Shown here piece after piece: positions 34,518 to 46,391 of a stretch of 64,000 bases of DNA (the stretch's first letter is position 1; each line of letters begins with the position of its first letter). Source of the stretch: Sinorhizobium sp. BG8. Its GTDB lineage: Bacteria; Pseudomonadota; Alphaproteobacteria; Rhizobiales; Rhizobiaceae. A model generated the notes under the pieces. That model did no database searches, had not been told where the DNA came from, and saw only the letters and a program-made list of their open reading frames with translations. The position numbers and the translations under genes were made by a program. The stretch spans positions 3,801,501 to 3,865,500 of the forward strand of contig NZ_CP044011.1 in NCBI RefSeq assembly GCF_016864555.1. Direction: 5' to 3'.

Positions 34518-35309
34518 TTAGAAATTCACCACAAGGCCAAGAATGGGACCCTGCTGAATGACGTCGAATTCAAATCCGCCACTGCTATAGTCGACGCCCA
34601 ACGCACGGTAGCCCGCGACGGCCGAAATGGTGTTGTTGAAACGATAGCCGATCGCCGCTGCCACATCCCAGTCGATATCGGCGCCGCCCGCTCCCACGAG
34701 CCCCCATCCCGTGAGGTAGATCTCGGGCGTAATCGAGTAAGTCGCCTTCAAGCCTGCCAGCGCATCCACCCAGGTGTCGCCGTCGCTCTTGGACACACCA
34801 TCAAGAATACCGCCGTCGAACGAAAGGTCCGTGTCCACCGACCAGACCCTGGCACCGCCGATCACGTCAAGCCGGCCTGCATTGTCCTCGAAAAGCGCAT
34901 AGCCGACACCGAGGAACGCCGCGAAGGTTTCGCTGTCCACATCGACGCTTTCGGCAAGAATGCCTCTCGGGGTCCCCGCAGAACCGGAGATCTTCGTGTA
35001 GATAACATCGCCGACGATACTATAGGGCCCGTAGCGTGCCTCGCCCATCGCCATCGCGCCGAAGTCGAGATGGTCCCAAATGTCACTGAAACTGGAATCG
35101 ACATGGACGGCCGGGAGCCCGAAGCTCGCCAGATCGCCGGAAAGGCCTGCCGCCCAGAAATAAGGTTCGAACGCGAAGGTCCAGCCGCTCTCCGTCGTAG
35201 TCTCCTGAACCTGAGGCGTCATGGGTGAAACGATGTCGGCGGCCAATGTCGGGCCTGCAAGAGGAAGGAAGCCGACACACGCGAGCACGCAGATAGAACT
35301 CGATTTCAT
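34518..35309 (-). CDS. Outer membrane beta-barrel protein
   Basis: 263 residues with a signal peptide (ends GPTLAADI) and alternating amphipathic strands (WTFAFEPYFWAAGLSGDLAS, YSIVGDVIYTKISGSAG, IGGARVWSVDTDLSF, YLTGWGLVGAGGADIDWDVA). It ends GLVVNF, the C-terminal Phe for outer membrane insertion. About 8-12 strands. No specific family named; ligand or role unknown. GGGGG lies before the ATG. Confidence 0.75.
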   Translation of the reverse strand: MKSSSICVLACVGFLPLAGPTLAADIVSPMTPQVQETTTESGWTFAFEPYFWAAGLSGDLASFGLPAVHVDSSFSDIWDHLDFGAMAMGEARYGPYSIVGDVIYTKISGSAGTPRGILAESVDVDSETFAAFLGVGYALFEDNAGRLDVIGGARVWSVDTDLSFDGGILDGVSKSDGDTWVDALAGLKATYSITPEIYLTGWGLVGAGGADIDWDVAAAIGYRFNNTISAVAGYRALGVDYSSGGFEFDVIQQGPILGLVVNF

Positions 35310-35634
35310 GTTACCCCCTAGCGATTCGCTATACTCAAATCCCCATTCCCTTCATGAGCATGATCGAAAAAGACGATTCATCCAACTTCTTTCTTGCGGG
35401 AGCCCTCCTCGGGTTTTCCACGTTGCGAGGCTTGGGGGTATGCGGTGTCGTCGAAATCGGCTGCCCCAAAGGGGTAACGCAAAGCCGCTTCATGACTTCC
35501 GGCAGTCGATTGGCACGCGTGGAAATTGCCCGTTGAGCTAGCCGACGCACATAAGGCCTCCCACACGGGGAGGCCTTATGTGGATGCAGTGCGCCGGTCA
35601 GGGCAAGCAGGCCTGCTAGTAGGCGGACCGGCCG
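35310..35634. other. Intergenic stretch, no supported gene
   Basis: Contains frames of 60-71 codons on both strands without convincing ribosome sites or family matches. The only clear structure is the hairpin at 35548-35582. Confidence 0.4.
35548..35582. terminator. Perfect 15-bp inverted repeat, terminator-like
   Basis: CACATAAGGCCTCCC (35548-35562) and GGGAGGCCTTATGTG (35568-35582) with a 5-base loop. It is placed after the minus-strand lytic transglycosylase gene (stop 35635). No T-run outside the stem, so the terminator call is tentative; a small-RNA or protein-binding role is also possible. Confidence 0.5.
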
Positions 35635-36207
35635 TCAGGCGCCGCAGTTGCTCAGCTGGTGGGAGTAGGACTTCGCCATTCTCGCGGTGCGCCCGGCACC
35701 GACCTTGGCCTGGTCGCTCCATTTGCCGCGCGAATAGCCGCCGTGCCCCATGTAGTAGGCGATGTAGAGACGATAAGGATCGTTGAGCGCGATACCGTTC
35801 TTCTCGTGGCTCTTGTGGTGGTACCAGCCGATGAAACGGATGGCATCGGCAAAATCCGTTCGCCGTGCGCTCCATCGCCCTGTCTCGCTCTTGTAGCGAT
35901 CCCAGGTCCCATCGAGGGCCTGCGAGTAGCCATAGGCGCTCGACACGCGCTTCCACGGAATGAAGCCGAGAAGCTTCGTGCGCGGAGGCTTGGCGTTATG
36001 CCGGAACCCGGATTCCGTATAGATCGTCGCCATCAGGACCGGTACCGGCACGCCATATTCGCGCTCCGTCCGATAGGCGGCGCGACGCCAGTTTCCGAAT
36101 ACGCCGTCACGCTGCTCGAATACCGCACAGGCATTGGTAGTCTGCCGCGGAACAGTGCCGCAGCCAGCAAGGATCATCATGAGGGCGACGACAAATACGC
36201 CACGCAT
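35635..36207 (-). CDS. SLT-domain lytic transglycosylase-like lipoprotein
   Basis: 190 residues. The N-terminus FVVALMMILAGCGTV has a lipobox (LAGC), so it is a lipoprotein. The SLT-like domain follows: VLMATIYTESGFRHNAKPP with the catalytic Glu near 65, AYGYSQALDGTWDRYKSETG, then DAIRFIGWYHHKSHEKNGI and YRLYIAYYMGHGGYSRG. It cleaves peptidoglycan glycan strands. A single Cys near the end (LSNCGA). Family usual in rhizobia. Confidence 0.85.
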   Translation of the reverse strand: MRGVFVVALMMILAGCGTVPRQTTNACAVFEQRDGVFGNWRRAAYRTEREYGVPVPVLMATIYTESGFRHNAKPPRTKLLGFIPWKRVSSAYGYSQALDGTWDRYKSETGRWSARRTDFADAIRFIGWYHHKSHEKNGIALNDPYRLYIAYYMGHGGYSRGKWSDQAKVGAGRTARMAKSYSHQLSNCGA

Positions 36208-36338
36208 CGCTCAACCTCTCGTTTTCGAGAGATTGATAATTGGTAAAGCTTAAAGTTTGGTTTTTAGACAATACCTTAACACATGCGGGCAGGTCCGTGG
36301 GCAAAGCTGGAAAGTGGCGCAAACATGCCCGGATCCGG

Positions 36339-37985
36339 TCAGCGGTCGGCCCTGAACTTGTTCTTCAGCCGCGCTATATTCTCCGCACTCCACCCCTCGA
36401 TCCCGAGAACCGCGACCCAGCCGTCAATGTAGTGCTCGCCTGCGAAGACATGCCCGAATCCCATGGGGGATGTCGTGGACATCGCGAGGTCGAGACCGAG
36501 CTGCAGGAACGTCACGACCGGATACCACTTGAACTGGGGCGACACATCGGGGCCGATCGGTGCGACCATCCATTCTGGGCGCCGGTAGAGCGACTGATAG
36601 GAGAAGAAGGTTATCGGATCGCTCGCATATTGCAGGTAGACGATGCGCATCGCCCCCCAGGGTGCGTTGGCCTCCGAGAGTGCATTGCGCTGGCTGGTGA
36701 AGCGCACGAACGATCCGTCCTTCACCCGAGGCAGCCAGGCCGGCGATGCCGGATCGCGCATGTTGGTCATGGACCGCCATATCCGGCTCGGAAACGGAGG
36801 CCCCGCCCAGAATGCGCCCTGGTAGGGATCGCCGATGACCTCGAAGAGTTCGGCCGATTGCTCTGAACTCAGTGCCCCGAGACTGAGCCCGTGCAGGTAC
36901 AATTTCGGACGCGCGTCCTTCGGCAGGCTGGTCCAGTACCCGTAGACCTCGCGGAACAACGCCTGTGCGGCCTGTGCTCCATAGTCGGGCTCTACAAGCA
37001 ATGAAAGCCAGCTCGAGAGGTAGGAATACTGGATTGCGACGCTCGCGACATCCCCGCGGGTCAGGTACTCGACGGGACCGATCCCCTCGGGATCGACCCA
37101 ACCGGTTCCCGTGGGCATGATGACGATGAGTGTCGAGCGCTGGAACCCGCCAACACGGATCAATTCCTGGAGTGCGAGCTTCGCGCGGTCCTCAGCGCTC
37201 GCGGCACCATTCAGCCCCACATAGACGCGGATCGGTTCGAGCGCCTCTCCGCCGAGAAACGCCGACAGCTGGTCCTTCGTCGGGGCGTTGGCCACGAATT
37301 CCCGCCCTCTCCTGCCGAGATCTTCCCAGGTAACGAGCGATGCCTCGCTGCCCGTTCGCGCGGGGTCGGTCGGTCGCGGGGTATCGGGCTCGATGAGCTC
37401 ATCCAGTGCGCGCAGGGAAGAATCGGCCGCGTGGAGTGCGAACCGGAAAAGGACGCCTTCCACGGCGCTCCAGAACAGTACGACCGCGAGAACGCCTCCG
37501 ATGACATAAGAAAGACGCGTCGGTGCGAAGCGTTGCGATATCCGTGAAGAGGCGAAAAGCACGAAACGGAACAGCCGAGCAAGAGCGATGAGGACAAGGA
37601 AAGCGACGAGCGCAATCAATCCGACCTTGAAGGGATGCCCGGTCTCCACCGGCTCGAGATGCATGAGCGAGCGGATGGAGTTCTGCCATTCCGCGGTGCG
37701 CCAGAGAAATACCGCAACAACGATTGCGCAGGCCGCCGATGCCAGGAGCTTGATCAGGCGGGCAACGCGACTGCGGGGCACCGGAAGTTCGAGATAGACC
37801 CAGATGGCATAGAACAACACGCCGAGGCCGTAGCCGATGGCGAGCGACACGCCGGACAGGACGCCCTGTGTGACGTAGGTGCGCGGCAGCAGGCTCGGAG
37901 TGAGCGAGGCGGCGAAGAAGAGTGTTCCGAGAAGCAGGCCGATGGACGAGAACGAAAACCAGAATCTGGCAAGCCAAAGCTGCAT
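36339..37985 (-). CDS. Membrane alpha/beta-hydrolase (Abhydrolase_9 / DUF2319 type)
   Basis: 548 residues from MQLWLARFWFSFSSIGLLLG. The N-terminal third has about five hydrophobic helices (Abhydrolase_9_N), and the C-terminal part is a hydrolase domain with nucleophile motif LHGLSLGALSSEQ (Ser in G-L-S-L-G). Segments RTYVTQGVLSGVSLAIGYGL and RVYVGLNGAASAEDRAKLAL match the family. An acid (Asp) and a C-terminal His in GFGHVFAGEHYIDGW are candidates for the rest of the triad. Activity unknown. Confidence 0.85.
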   Translation of the reverse strand: MQLWLARFWFSFSSIGLLLGTLFFAASLTPSLLPRTYVTQGVLSGVSLAIGYGLGVLFYAIWVYLELPVPRSRVARLIKLLASAACAIVVAVFLWRTAEWQNSIRSLMHLEPVETGHPFKVGLIALVAFLVLIALARLFRFVLFASSRISQRFAPTRLSYVIGGVLAVVLFWSAVEGVLFRFALHAADSSLRALDELIEPDTPRPTDPARTGSEASLVTWEDLGRRGREFVANAPTKDQLSAFLGGEALEPIRVYVGLNGAASAEDRAKLALQELIRVGGFQRSTLIVIMPTGTGWVDPEGIGPVEYLTRGDVASVAIQYSYLSSWLSLLVEPDYGAQAAQALFREVYGYWTSLPKDARPKLYLHGLSLGALSSEQSAELFEVIGDPYQGAFWAGPPFPSRIWRSMTNMRDPASPAWLPRVKDGSFVRFTSQRNALSEANAPWGAMRIVYLQYASDPITFFSYQSLYRRPEWMVAPIGPDVSPQFKWYPVVTFLQLGLDLAMSTTSPMGFGHVFAGEHYIDGWVAVLGIEGWSAENIARLKNKFRADR

Positions 37986-38093
37986 GTCATCGTCCCCGGT
38001 GTGCGTGCGTAAGGATGCGGGCACAACTTGGCACGGGCTCGCAGCCGACGCAATGCGGCGAAGGTTCAGCCTCCGCCGCCTGCCAAGTCCCCG

Positions 38094-38468
38094 TCAATCC
38101 TGTGCGATGCGATCGACGCGATCTGGATAGAAAGCCAGATGGTCCTTGATCGCAACGACCGACTGATAGGGCGCCTCGTAGCTCCAGGCCGCATTGACCG
38201 CCCCTTCGCCGCCGAAAGGAATGCTGTAATACGAACACTGGCCCTTGTAGGGGCAATAGGTCGTGTGCAGCGATGTCTCCAGCAACGACATGTCCACATC
38301 GTCGCGTGGGATATATTGCACCGGTGGGTAGCTCGCCTCGCGAAGGGTCAGAGCCCTGCGGCTATCGGCGATGACGCGGCCCGCAAGCGTCACGACAACG
38401 CGCGCTGGATTGGCTTCGATCGTGATCGGATGATCCGGTCCGGGAATTCTGACGGGCTTTTCCGGCAT
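38094..38468 (-). CDS. DUF427 family protein
   Basis: 124 residues from MPEKPVRIPGPDHPITIEAN (AAGGA about 9 bases upstream); an in-frame GTG ten codons earlier lacks a ribosome site. It has the DUF427 core: VVTLAGRVIADSRRALTLRE, YIPRDDVDMSLLETSLHTTY, CPYKGQCSYYSI and AAWSYEAPYQSVVAIKDHLA. Family members are about 95-125 residues; function unknown. Confidence 0.9.
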   Translation of the reverse strand: MPEKPVRIPGPDHPITIEANPARVVVTLAGRVIADSRRALTLREASYPPVQYIPRDDVDMSLLETSLHTTYCPYKGQCSYYSIPFGGEGAVNAAWSYEAPYQSVVAIKDHLAFYPDRVDRIAQD

Positions 38469-38657
38469 CGTCAGGTGTCCTTCTATTGAAAGTGTCACTT
38501 GGTTGACGCGCGGGGGCTGCCATTACATCGAAAGATCGCAATTCCGTCGAGCGCCGTCATCCGCGATCGTCTTGCGAAAGATGGCAATTTTGAAAGCGTT
38601 CGAAGCGATTGCCGGACCTCAAGGCACACAAGAGCGCCGATTGGGGGAATTGCCCCC

Positions 38658-39134
38658 CTAGCCGCGCTGCAGGAGAGCCCGTCCGATCGGCTTCGGCGCC
38701 TCGCTGCGAAGAACCAGCGAGGTGGTGACCGAACCGTATCGGGCGATCGAATCGACGATCGTCTCCAGTTCTCCGGGGGAAGGCACGAGCACCTTCAAGA
38801 GGAAGCAATCCTCCCCTGTCAGTCTGAGAACCTCGATGACATGCGGCATTTCCGCGAAACGTTGCAAGCACGTGCGGATGTGTTCGTGCGTGGTGCGAAG
38901 CCTGATCACCGCCATCATGCCGAGGCCTAGCGCGGCAGGCTCGACCCGCGCGGCATATCCCGAGAGGATGCCGCGCTCCTCCAGCCGCCTTACCCGCTCG
39001 GATGTCGCCGGCTGCGAGAGCCCGACGCGTCGGCCGAGTTCGGATATGGCAATGCGGCCGTCGGACTGAAGGATCTCGATGATGGCGATGTCGGTCGGAT
39101 CGAGAGCCGGTGATCGCAATGAGGCGTCGGACAT
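38658..39134 (-). CDS. Lrp/AsnC family transcriptional regulator
   Basis: 158 residues from MSDASLRSPALDPTDIAIIE. N-terminal HTH (GRIAISELGRRVGLSQPATSE, with VRRLEERGILSGYAARVEP) and a C-terminal RAM ligand-binding domain (VIEVLRLTGEDCFLLKVLVP). Length and layout are standard. It is divergent from the small hydrolase gene at 39252, which it may control. The ligand is probably an amino acid. Confidence 0.92.
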   Translation of the reverse strand: MSDASLRSPALDPTDIAIIEILQSDGRIAISELGRRVGLSQPATSERVRRLEERGILSGYAARVEPAALGLGMMAVIRLRTTHEHIRTCLQRFAEMPHVIEVLRLTGEDCFLLKVLVPSPGELETIVDSIARYGSVTTSLVLRSEAPKPIGRALLQRG

Positions 39135-39251
39135 GGCGGGACCTTGAATGTATTTGTCGGACGGATGTTTTTCCGATGACTCTGCATAGCCCATGGACGC
39201 CCGATCCGCCAGAATCCGGTTGGTTTCGATTGGTTTCAATGAGGACAAGGC

Positions 39252-39782
39252 ATGAAGGACGCAATCATACTCCCCGGCATCGGCGGTTCCGGCGCAAGCC
39301 ATTGGCAGAGCATATGGGAGGAAAGACATCCAAGTCTCCGACGTTTCGAGCCCGCGGATTGGAACAAGCCGGAACTTGACGACTGGTGCGAGGCGCTCGA
39401 GCGCGCCGTCGCCGCGTCCGCGGAGCCGCCGGTCCTCGTCGCCCACAGCCTCGCATGCCTTCTGGTCGCCCACTGGCAGGCCCGCAGCGGCACTCAGGTA
39501 AACGGCGCGCTTCTCGTCGCGGTTCCCGATCCCGCATCGGACGCGTTTCCGCCCGAGGCAAGCGACTTCGCCGACCCGCCGCGGGCCCCGCTTCGCTTCC
39601 GCTCGCTTATCGTTGCCAGCACCGATGACCCGTATGGAACGACCGACCACGCCCGGGACATGGCTGCCCGATGGGGAAGCGATATCGTCTTAGCAGGTGC
39701 GCTCGGCCACATAAACGGCAGCAGCCGCCTCGGTGACTGGCCGGACGGCTGGGCACTGCTTCGGGAATTTGCATCGAAATAG
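39252..39782 (+). CDS. RBBP9/YdeN family serine hydrolase
   Basis: 176 residues with GAGGACAAGG before ATG. N-terminal ILPGIGGSGASHWQSIWEER, nucleophile in PVLVAHSLACLLVAHW (Ser near 67), acid in VASTDDPYG and His in GALGHINGSSRLGDWPDGW give a complete Ser-Asp-His triad. Small single-domain alpha/beta hydrolase, substrate unknown. Divergent from the Lrp-type regulator with 117 bases between the starts. Confidence 0.9.
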   Translation: MKDAIILPGIGGSGASHWQSIWEERHPSLRRFEPADWNKPELDDWCEALERAVAASAEPPVLVAHSLACLLVAHWQARSGTQVNGALLVAVPDPASDAFPPEASDFADPPRAPLRFRSLIVASTDDPYGTTDHARDMAARWGSDIVLAGALGHINGSSRLGDWPDGWALLREFASK

Positions 39783-39978
39783 CCGCAAGCAACTGCGCTC
39801 GCGGCCGGTTCTTACCGCCGGCCGTTCCGAAGCGCGGGGCCGCCCTCGTTGCGGTCTCTTTTCAATGCCCCGTCAGAGCAGGCGACAATACGCCTTTGTC
39901 GCCGAGCGCCGGTCTCGGCGTGCAACGCCAACCCGGGCAACGTCCCTGCGCTTTGCCGTGCCCCTCGAAACGCGAGGA

Positions 39979-40272
39979 TCAGCCAAGCGAGCTGATCAAT
40001 TCGCGATAGGCCTTCTCCGGGAATGCTTTCAGGGTCTTCGTGCGAACATTGCCGGCCATGCCCAGGCTGAGGCAGAAGCGTGCGGCGACCGCGTCGTCCG
40101 GCGCCTCACAGACGGCAACCATGTCGTGGTCACCCATGGTGAGATAGAAATCCTTGAAGGAACCGCCCATGTCTCCGAGAAGTTTCTTCGCCGCGTCGAG
40201 ACGCTTCGGCGAATCCCGAACGTTCTTGATTCCCTGCTCCGTCCAGTTGATCAGAACGATATACATAGTCAT
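39979..40272 (-). CDS. GYD-domain protein
   Basis: 97 residues from MTMYIVLINWTEQGIKNVRD with GGGGAGG upstream. The core (KKLLGDMGGSFKDFYLTMGD, VAVCEAPDDAVAARFCLSLG, GNVRTKTLKAFPEKAY) fits the GYD family, a ferredoxin-like small protein of unknown function. Confidence 0.88.
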   Translation of the reverse strand: MTMYIVLINWTEQGIKNVRDSPKRLDAAKKLLGDMGGSFKDFYLTMGDHDMVAVCEAPDDAVAARFCLSLGMAGNVRTKTLKAFPEKAYRELISSLG

Positions 40273-40419
40273 GGCACACCTCCCCTGCTCGCGTCCGAAG
40301 GATGCGGCGGCAATGCCCAAGCCCACTATCCAATATACGCCCGTGGCAGATGGGCCACAAGGAATGCGACGGCGCGGAGTCGGTGCCTGGTCCCCACGTT
40401 CCGGGGCGGATCTCTTGCC

Positions 40420-41262
40420 CTAACGCGTCGGAAAGCCCCTCTTCCGCCATTCGCTTTTCGGGACTTCATTGCCCACGGCAAAAGCGAACGAGAGGACCCT
40501 TGTTGCGCCTTCATCAACCTCGCAGCGGAAGCGCAGATCGTACCAGCGACGGTCGGCGTAGAAGGCCGCGCGGCGCACTTCCAGCACCGTTCCCTTTGAC
40601 AATCGGAAGGAGGGGATCATCTGCGGATCGTAGCGAGGCGCCCCATGCCGAAGCTGCGCGTAGAGTTCAGAGCTGCACAGCTGCCCGACGCGATCCCCGC
40701 GGGGAAGATCGCCCATCGCGGTCATTGCCACCGGATTGTCGGTGGCTTCCGTGGAGAAAATCTTCTTGGCTTCGGGAAGCGGCTCCTCCGGCACATCTGC
40801 CGCCTCGGCGGCCTCCGCTTCGCTCGCCTCCGCTTGCGTCGTATCCGATTGTTCTTGCGGAGGCTTGGCCTCTTCCTTCGTCAGATCGCTCGTATCCTTC
40901 CGTGGACCGGCGTCCTTCTCGCCGAAAGCGACCACCGGCCGCAGGACAGGAATGGGCACACGCGCCGGCGGCTGCTCCTGCGTTTCCTTGGTCTGCTCGG
41001 GCTGCTGAGCTTCGGCAGGCTTTTGTTCCGGAGCGGGTTGCTCCTCGGCCTTCTCCTCAGCCTTCTCCTTCTCCTCCTCCTTCTTCTCCTCCTCCGGCGG
41101 CGTAACGAGTTCGACGTTGACGCTCTCTTCCTTCGGTGGGGTGAAGTCCGGCAGCGGAAGACGCACGAGCAGGACGACGAGGATCATTGCGTGAAGCACG
41201 ACCGAAATGATCACACCCCAGCCGGGGATCTGCCAACGCTCTTTTCCCATCCGCCGCAACAT
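40420..41262 (-). CDS. TonB-like membrane protein with C-terminal DUF930 domain
   Basis: 280 residues if the ATG at 41262 is the start; a GTG at 41271 and an ATG at 41250 are alternatives and none has a strong ribosome site. One transmembrane helix (about 15-37, VIISVVLHAMILVVLLVRLP). Then a 120-residue Pro/Glu/Lys/Gln-rich spacer like the TonB periplasmic arm, and a C-terminal DUF930 domain (SELYAQLRHGAPRYDPQMIP, VRRAAFYADRRWYDLRFRCE) with two Cys. Probably reaches across the periplasm; partner unknown. Located just downstream of rpoD in the same direction but beyond its terminator. Confidence 0.82.
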   Translation of the reverse strand: MLRRMGKERWQIPGWGVIISVVLHAMILVVLLVRLPLPDFTPPKEESVNVELVTPPEEEKKEEEKEKAEEKAEEQPAPEQKPAEAQQPEQTKETQEQPPARVPIPVLRPVVAFGEKDAGPRKDTSDLTKEEAKPPQEQSDTTQAEASEAEAAEAADVPEEPLPEAKKIFSTEATDNPVAMTAMGDLPRGDRVGQLCSSELYAQLRHGAPRYDPQMIPSFRLSKGTVLEVRRAAFYADRRWYDLRFRCEVDEGATRVLSFAFAVGNEVPKSEWRKRGFPTR

Positions 41263-41327
41263 CCAAAGCACCTGCCGTCCCGAAGAACGCCACTCCGCAG
41301 GAGACTCGTCCGGGGCCGAAAACGAAA

Positions 41328-41350
41328 CCCGGCCAGTTTGGCTGGCCGGG
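41328..41350. other. 8-bp G/C hairpin between rpoD and the TonB-like gene
   Basis: CCCGGCCA (41328-41335) and TGGCCGGG (41343-41350) around a 7-base loop. Possibly a second barrier to read-through after the rpoD terminator. Confidence 0.4.
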
Positions 41351-41426
41351 CTGCAATATCAATAGGGACTATCCGCATGAAGAGCAATGCGGCAGGCCAT
41401 CGGGTGGTTCGGGGCATGGCTCCAAC

Positions 41427-41459
41427 GGAAAAGGCCGGACGCTATGCCCGGCCTTTTCC
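41427..41459 (-). terminator. rpoD intrinsic terminator
   Basis: Arms GGAAAAGGCCGG (41427-41438) and CCGGCCTTTTCC (41448-41459) form 12 bp around a 9-base loop, starting 39 bases after the rpoD stop codon. Read on the minus strand the second arm supplies the CCTTTTCC run. Confidence 0.7.
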
Positions 41460-41498
41460 AATCCTATGAGCGATCGTCTCGATAAGCCGAGCGATCCG

Positions 41499-43556
<2,058 letters not shown>

Positions 43557-43999
43557 TTATTTCGTCGCCTTCGTGAAGCATCCAGTTTTGGAACGATGCG
43601 GGACTAGCGGACGACCATTGTCGCCACGCGTCCTGCGAGTCAGCGTCCCAGACCTAACGGAATGACAATTAAATCCTGATTAACCACGCCCTGACCCTCA
43701 AGGTCGCGGCCCTGTTGCCTCGGCAACATGATTGACATGATTTCCCGATCCGCCGTACCCATCCACCTGTGCTAGGAATGGTGATTCCCAGAATTTTTCG
43801 ATCCGTCAAGCTTTTCCGGCAAAAAACCGGCAATACCCGTAGGTTTTGCGCTATTCGGTGGAAAAGCCGCCCATATGCGGGTTACAAGGCATGATGTAGT
43901 GAGCGTCTTCTAAAAGACAAGGGCAGCCAGCGCCATGGCGTCGTCCTCAGGTTCGTTTGCCGCGATTCGCACCGATACGCAATGCCTCTTTCCACAGCA
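43557..43999. other. 443-base intergenic region upstream of rpoD
   Basis: No supported gene. It carries the rpoD promoter(s) on the minus strand. One candidate -35, TTGACG read on the minus strand near 43805-43810, has no convincing -10, so I assign none. Short GTTGCC-TC-GGCAAC hairpin near 43714-43727. Confidence 0.4.
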
Positions 44000-45037
44000 T
44001 TAGTACCAGTCCATGACGACCTTTCCGGAGTTGCCGGATCGCATGGCCTCGAAGCCGTCACGGAAGTCGTCGATCGCGATGCGGTGGGTGATGATCGGCG
44101 AAAGGTCGAGGCCGCCTTGTACGAATGCGATCATCTTGTACCAGGTCTCGAACATTTCCCGCCCGTAGATCCCCTTGAGGGTCAGCATCTTGAAAATGAC
44201 CTTGTTCCAGTCGATGCCGAAGCCGTCCGGCGCGATGCCGAGAATGGCGATCTTGCCGCCGTTGTTCATGGCGTCGATCATAGAGCGAAAGGCGGGCGGC
44301 GCGCCCGACATTTCCAGCCCGACGTCGAAACCCTCCGTCATGCCGATCGTGGCCATCACGTCCGCCAGGTCCTGCTTTGACGCATCGACCACATGGTCGA
44401 TGCCGACCTTGCGCGCGAGATCCAGCCGTACGGGATTGATGTCGGTGATTACCACCTTGCGGGCACCCGCGCGCTTGGCCACCATCGCGCCCATGATGCC
44501 GATGGGCCCGGCACCGGTGACGAGCACGTCCTCGCCCACGAGGTCGAAGGAAAGTGCCGTATGCACCGCATTGCCGAACGGATCGAAGATCGCTGCCACC
44601 TCGTCCGGCACCTCGACGGGGATCGGCACCACGTTGTGTTCGGGAATGCAGACGAACTCGCCGAACGATCCTGGCCGGTTGACGCCGACGCCCTGGGTAA
44701 AGTGGCAGAGATGTCCCCTGCCCGCGCGGCAGTTGCGGCACTTGCCGCAGACGATGTGCCCTTCCCCGGAGACGCGTTCGCCGACGTGATACTTGGTGAC
44801 GGCCGAGCCCGTCTCGGCGATCTCGCCCACGAACTCGTGACCGACGACCATCGGGACGGGAATCGTCTTTTGCGCCCAGTGGTCCCAGTTCCAGATATGG
44901 ACGTCAGTGCCGCAGATCGCCGATTTCTTCACACGGATGAGAACGTCGTTGGGTCCGGGTTCGGGAACAGGCACTTGCTCCATCCAGAGGCCTGCTTCAG
45001 GCTTCGATTTAACAAGGGCACGCATCATGTTCGACAT
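44000..45037 (-). CDS. tdh: L-threonine 3-dehydrogenase
   Basis: 345 residues, a zinc medium-chain dehydrogenase. Catalytic zinc ligands in [10 protein letters not shown] and [11 protein letters not shown], four structural-zinc Cys in [15 protein letters not shown], and a Rossmann stretch [20 protein letters not shown]. It oxidises L-threonine to 2-amino-3-oxobutyrate with NAD. It lies 32 bases after kbl, giving the two-step threonine to glycine plus acetyl-CoA operon. Confidence 0.97.
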   Translation of the reverse strand: MSNMMRALVKSKPEAGLWMEQVPVPEPGPNDVLIRVKKSAICGTDVHIWNWDHWAQKTIPVPMVVGHEFVGEIAETGSAVTKYHVGERVSGEGHIVCGKCRNCRAGRGHLCHFTQGVGVNRPGSFGEFVCIPEHNVVPIPVEVPDEVAAIFDPFGNAVHTALSFDLVGEDVLVTGAGPIGIMGAMVAKRAGARKVVITDINPVRLDLARKVGIDHVVDASKQDLADVMATIGMTEGFDVGLEMSGAPPAFRSMIDAMNNGGKIAILGIAPDGFGIDWNKVIFKMLTLKGIYGREMFETWYKMIAFVQGGLDLSPIITHRIAIDDFRDGFEAMRSGNSGKVVMDWY

Positions 45038-45069
45038 GACGAAATCTCCGCAAGCGATTCAGAAGACTC

Positions 45070-46257
45070 TCAAATCACACCCAGTTCACGTCCCACTTCA
45101 GCAAAGACGGCGATCGCGCGCCTCACGTCATCCTCTTCATGGGCGGCCGACATCTGGGTGCGGATGCGGGCCCGCCCCTTCGGCACGACAGGGAAGGAAA
45201 AGCCGACCACATAGACGCCCTTCTCAAGCATGCGGGCAGCCATCTCCTGGGCGAGCGCCGCATCGCCGAGCATAACGGGAATGATCGGGTGACCCTCGCC
45301 CGCAAGCGTGAAGCCCAGCTTCGTCATCTCCGAGCGGAAGAGCGCCGCATTGGCGTATAGCCGCCCACGCAGGGCATCCCCGTTTTCCACCAGATCGAAG
45401 ACCTTGAGCGAGGCGCCGGCAATGACCGGTGCCAGCGTGTTGGAGAAGAGATAGGGGCGCGAACGCTGGCGAAGCCAGTCCACCACTTCGCGCTTGGCCG
45501 ACGTGTAGCCGCCGGACGCGCCGCCAAGCGCCTTTCCGAGCGTGCCGGTGATGATGTCCACCCGCCCTTCGACGCCGCAGTACTCGGCCGAGCCGCGACC
45601 ATGCTTGCCCACGAAGCCGACGGCGTGGCTGTCGTCCACCATGACCATCGCGTCATATTTGTCCGCAAGATCGCAGACCCCTTCGAGGTTGGCGATAATG
45701 CCGTCCATGGAGAATACCCCGTCGGTGGCGATCATCCTGAAGCGGCAGGCCTCCGCCTTCTTCAGCTCTTCTTCGAGTGCTGCCATGTCGTTGTTCGCGT
45801 AGCGAAAGCGTTTCGCCTTGGAAAGCCGCACGCCGTCTATGATCGAAGCATGGTTCAGCGCATCCGAGATGATTGCGTCCTCTTCGGAAAGCAGCGTCTC
45901 GAAGAGACCGCCATTCGCATCGAAGCAGGAAGAATAGAGGATCGTATCCTCCATCCCGAGAAAGCTGGAAATGCGCTCCTCGAGCTGCTTGTGCTCTTCC
46001 TGCGTACCGCAAATGAAGCGCACCGACGCCATGCCGTAGCCGTAGCGGTCGAGCGCCTGCTTGGCGGCCTTCGCCAGTTCCTCGCTGTCGGCGAGCCCCA
46101 GATAATTGTTGGCGCAGAAGTTGAGGACTCGCGCGCCGGAGGAAACTTCGATCTCGCCGGCCTGCTTGGACGTGATGACGCGTTCGGATTTGTAGAGACC
46201 GGCGGCCTTGAGGTCGGCAAGTTCAAGGCGGAGGTGGGTGAGGAATTGGGATGTCAT
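45070..46257 (-). CDS. kbl: Glycine C-acetyltransferase (2-amino-3-ketobutyrate CoA ligase)
   Basis: 395 residues from [20 protein letters not shown], the normal KBL length; an upstream GTG extension is not needed. PLP-dependent alpha-oxoamine synthase: [53 protein letters not shown] and the PLP lysine in [14 protein letters not shown]. It cleaves 2-amino-3-oxobutyrate with CoA to glycine and acetyl-CoA, taking the Tdh product. Confidence 0.97.
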   Translation of the reverse strand: MTSQFLTHLRLELADLKAAGLYKSERVITSKQAGEIEVSSGARVLNFCANNYLGLADSEELAKAAKQALDRYGYGMASVRFICGTQEEHKQLEERISSFLGMEDTILYSSCFDANGGLFETLLSEEDAIISDALNHASIIDGVRLSKAKRFRYANNDMAALEEELKKAEACRFRMIATDGVFSMDGIIANLEGVCDLADKYDAMVMVDDSHAVGFVGKHGRGSAEYCGVEGRVDIITGTLGKALGGASGGYTSAKREVVDWLRQRSRPYLFSNTLAPVIAGASLKVFDLVENGDALRGRLYANAALFRSEMTKLGFTLAGEGHPIIPVMLGDAALAQEMAARMLEKGVYVVGFSFPVVPKGRARIRTQMSAAHEEDDVRRAIAVFAEVGRELGVI

Positions 46258-46391
46258 GGCAGCGGGCCCATTTCCGGAGGAGGAGTGATCCACGGTTCAG
46301 TTGCTGAAATGACTATCACGCCGCCGCCGGCTTGTCCTCATCTCGCATTGGCGCCAAGGAGCATCGGCCGCTCCCTTGTGTCGCTCTGCCT

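Noticed and set aside
43800-43860. Heat-shock-like promoter for rpoD
   Set aside because: A TTGACG is present on the minus strand but no matching -10 at 16-18 bp.
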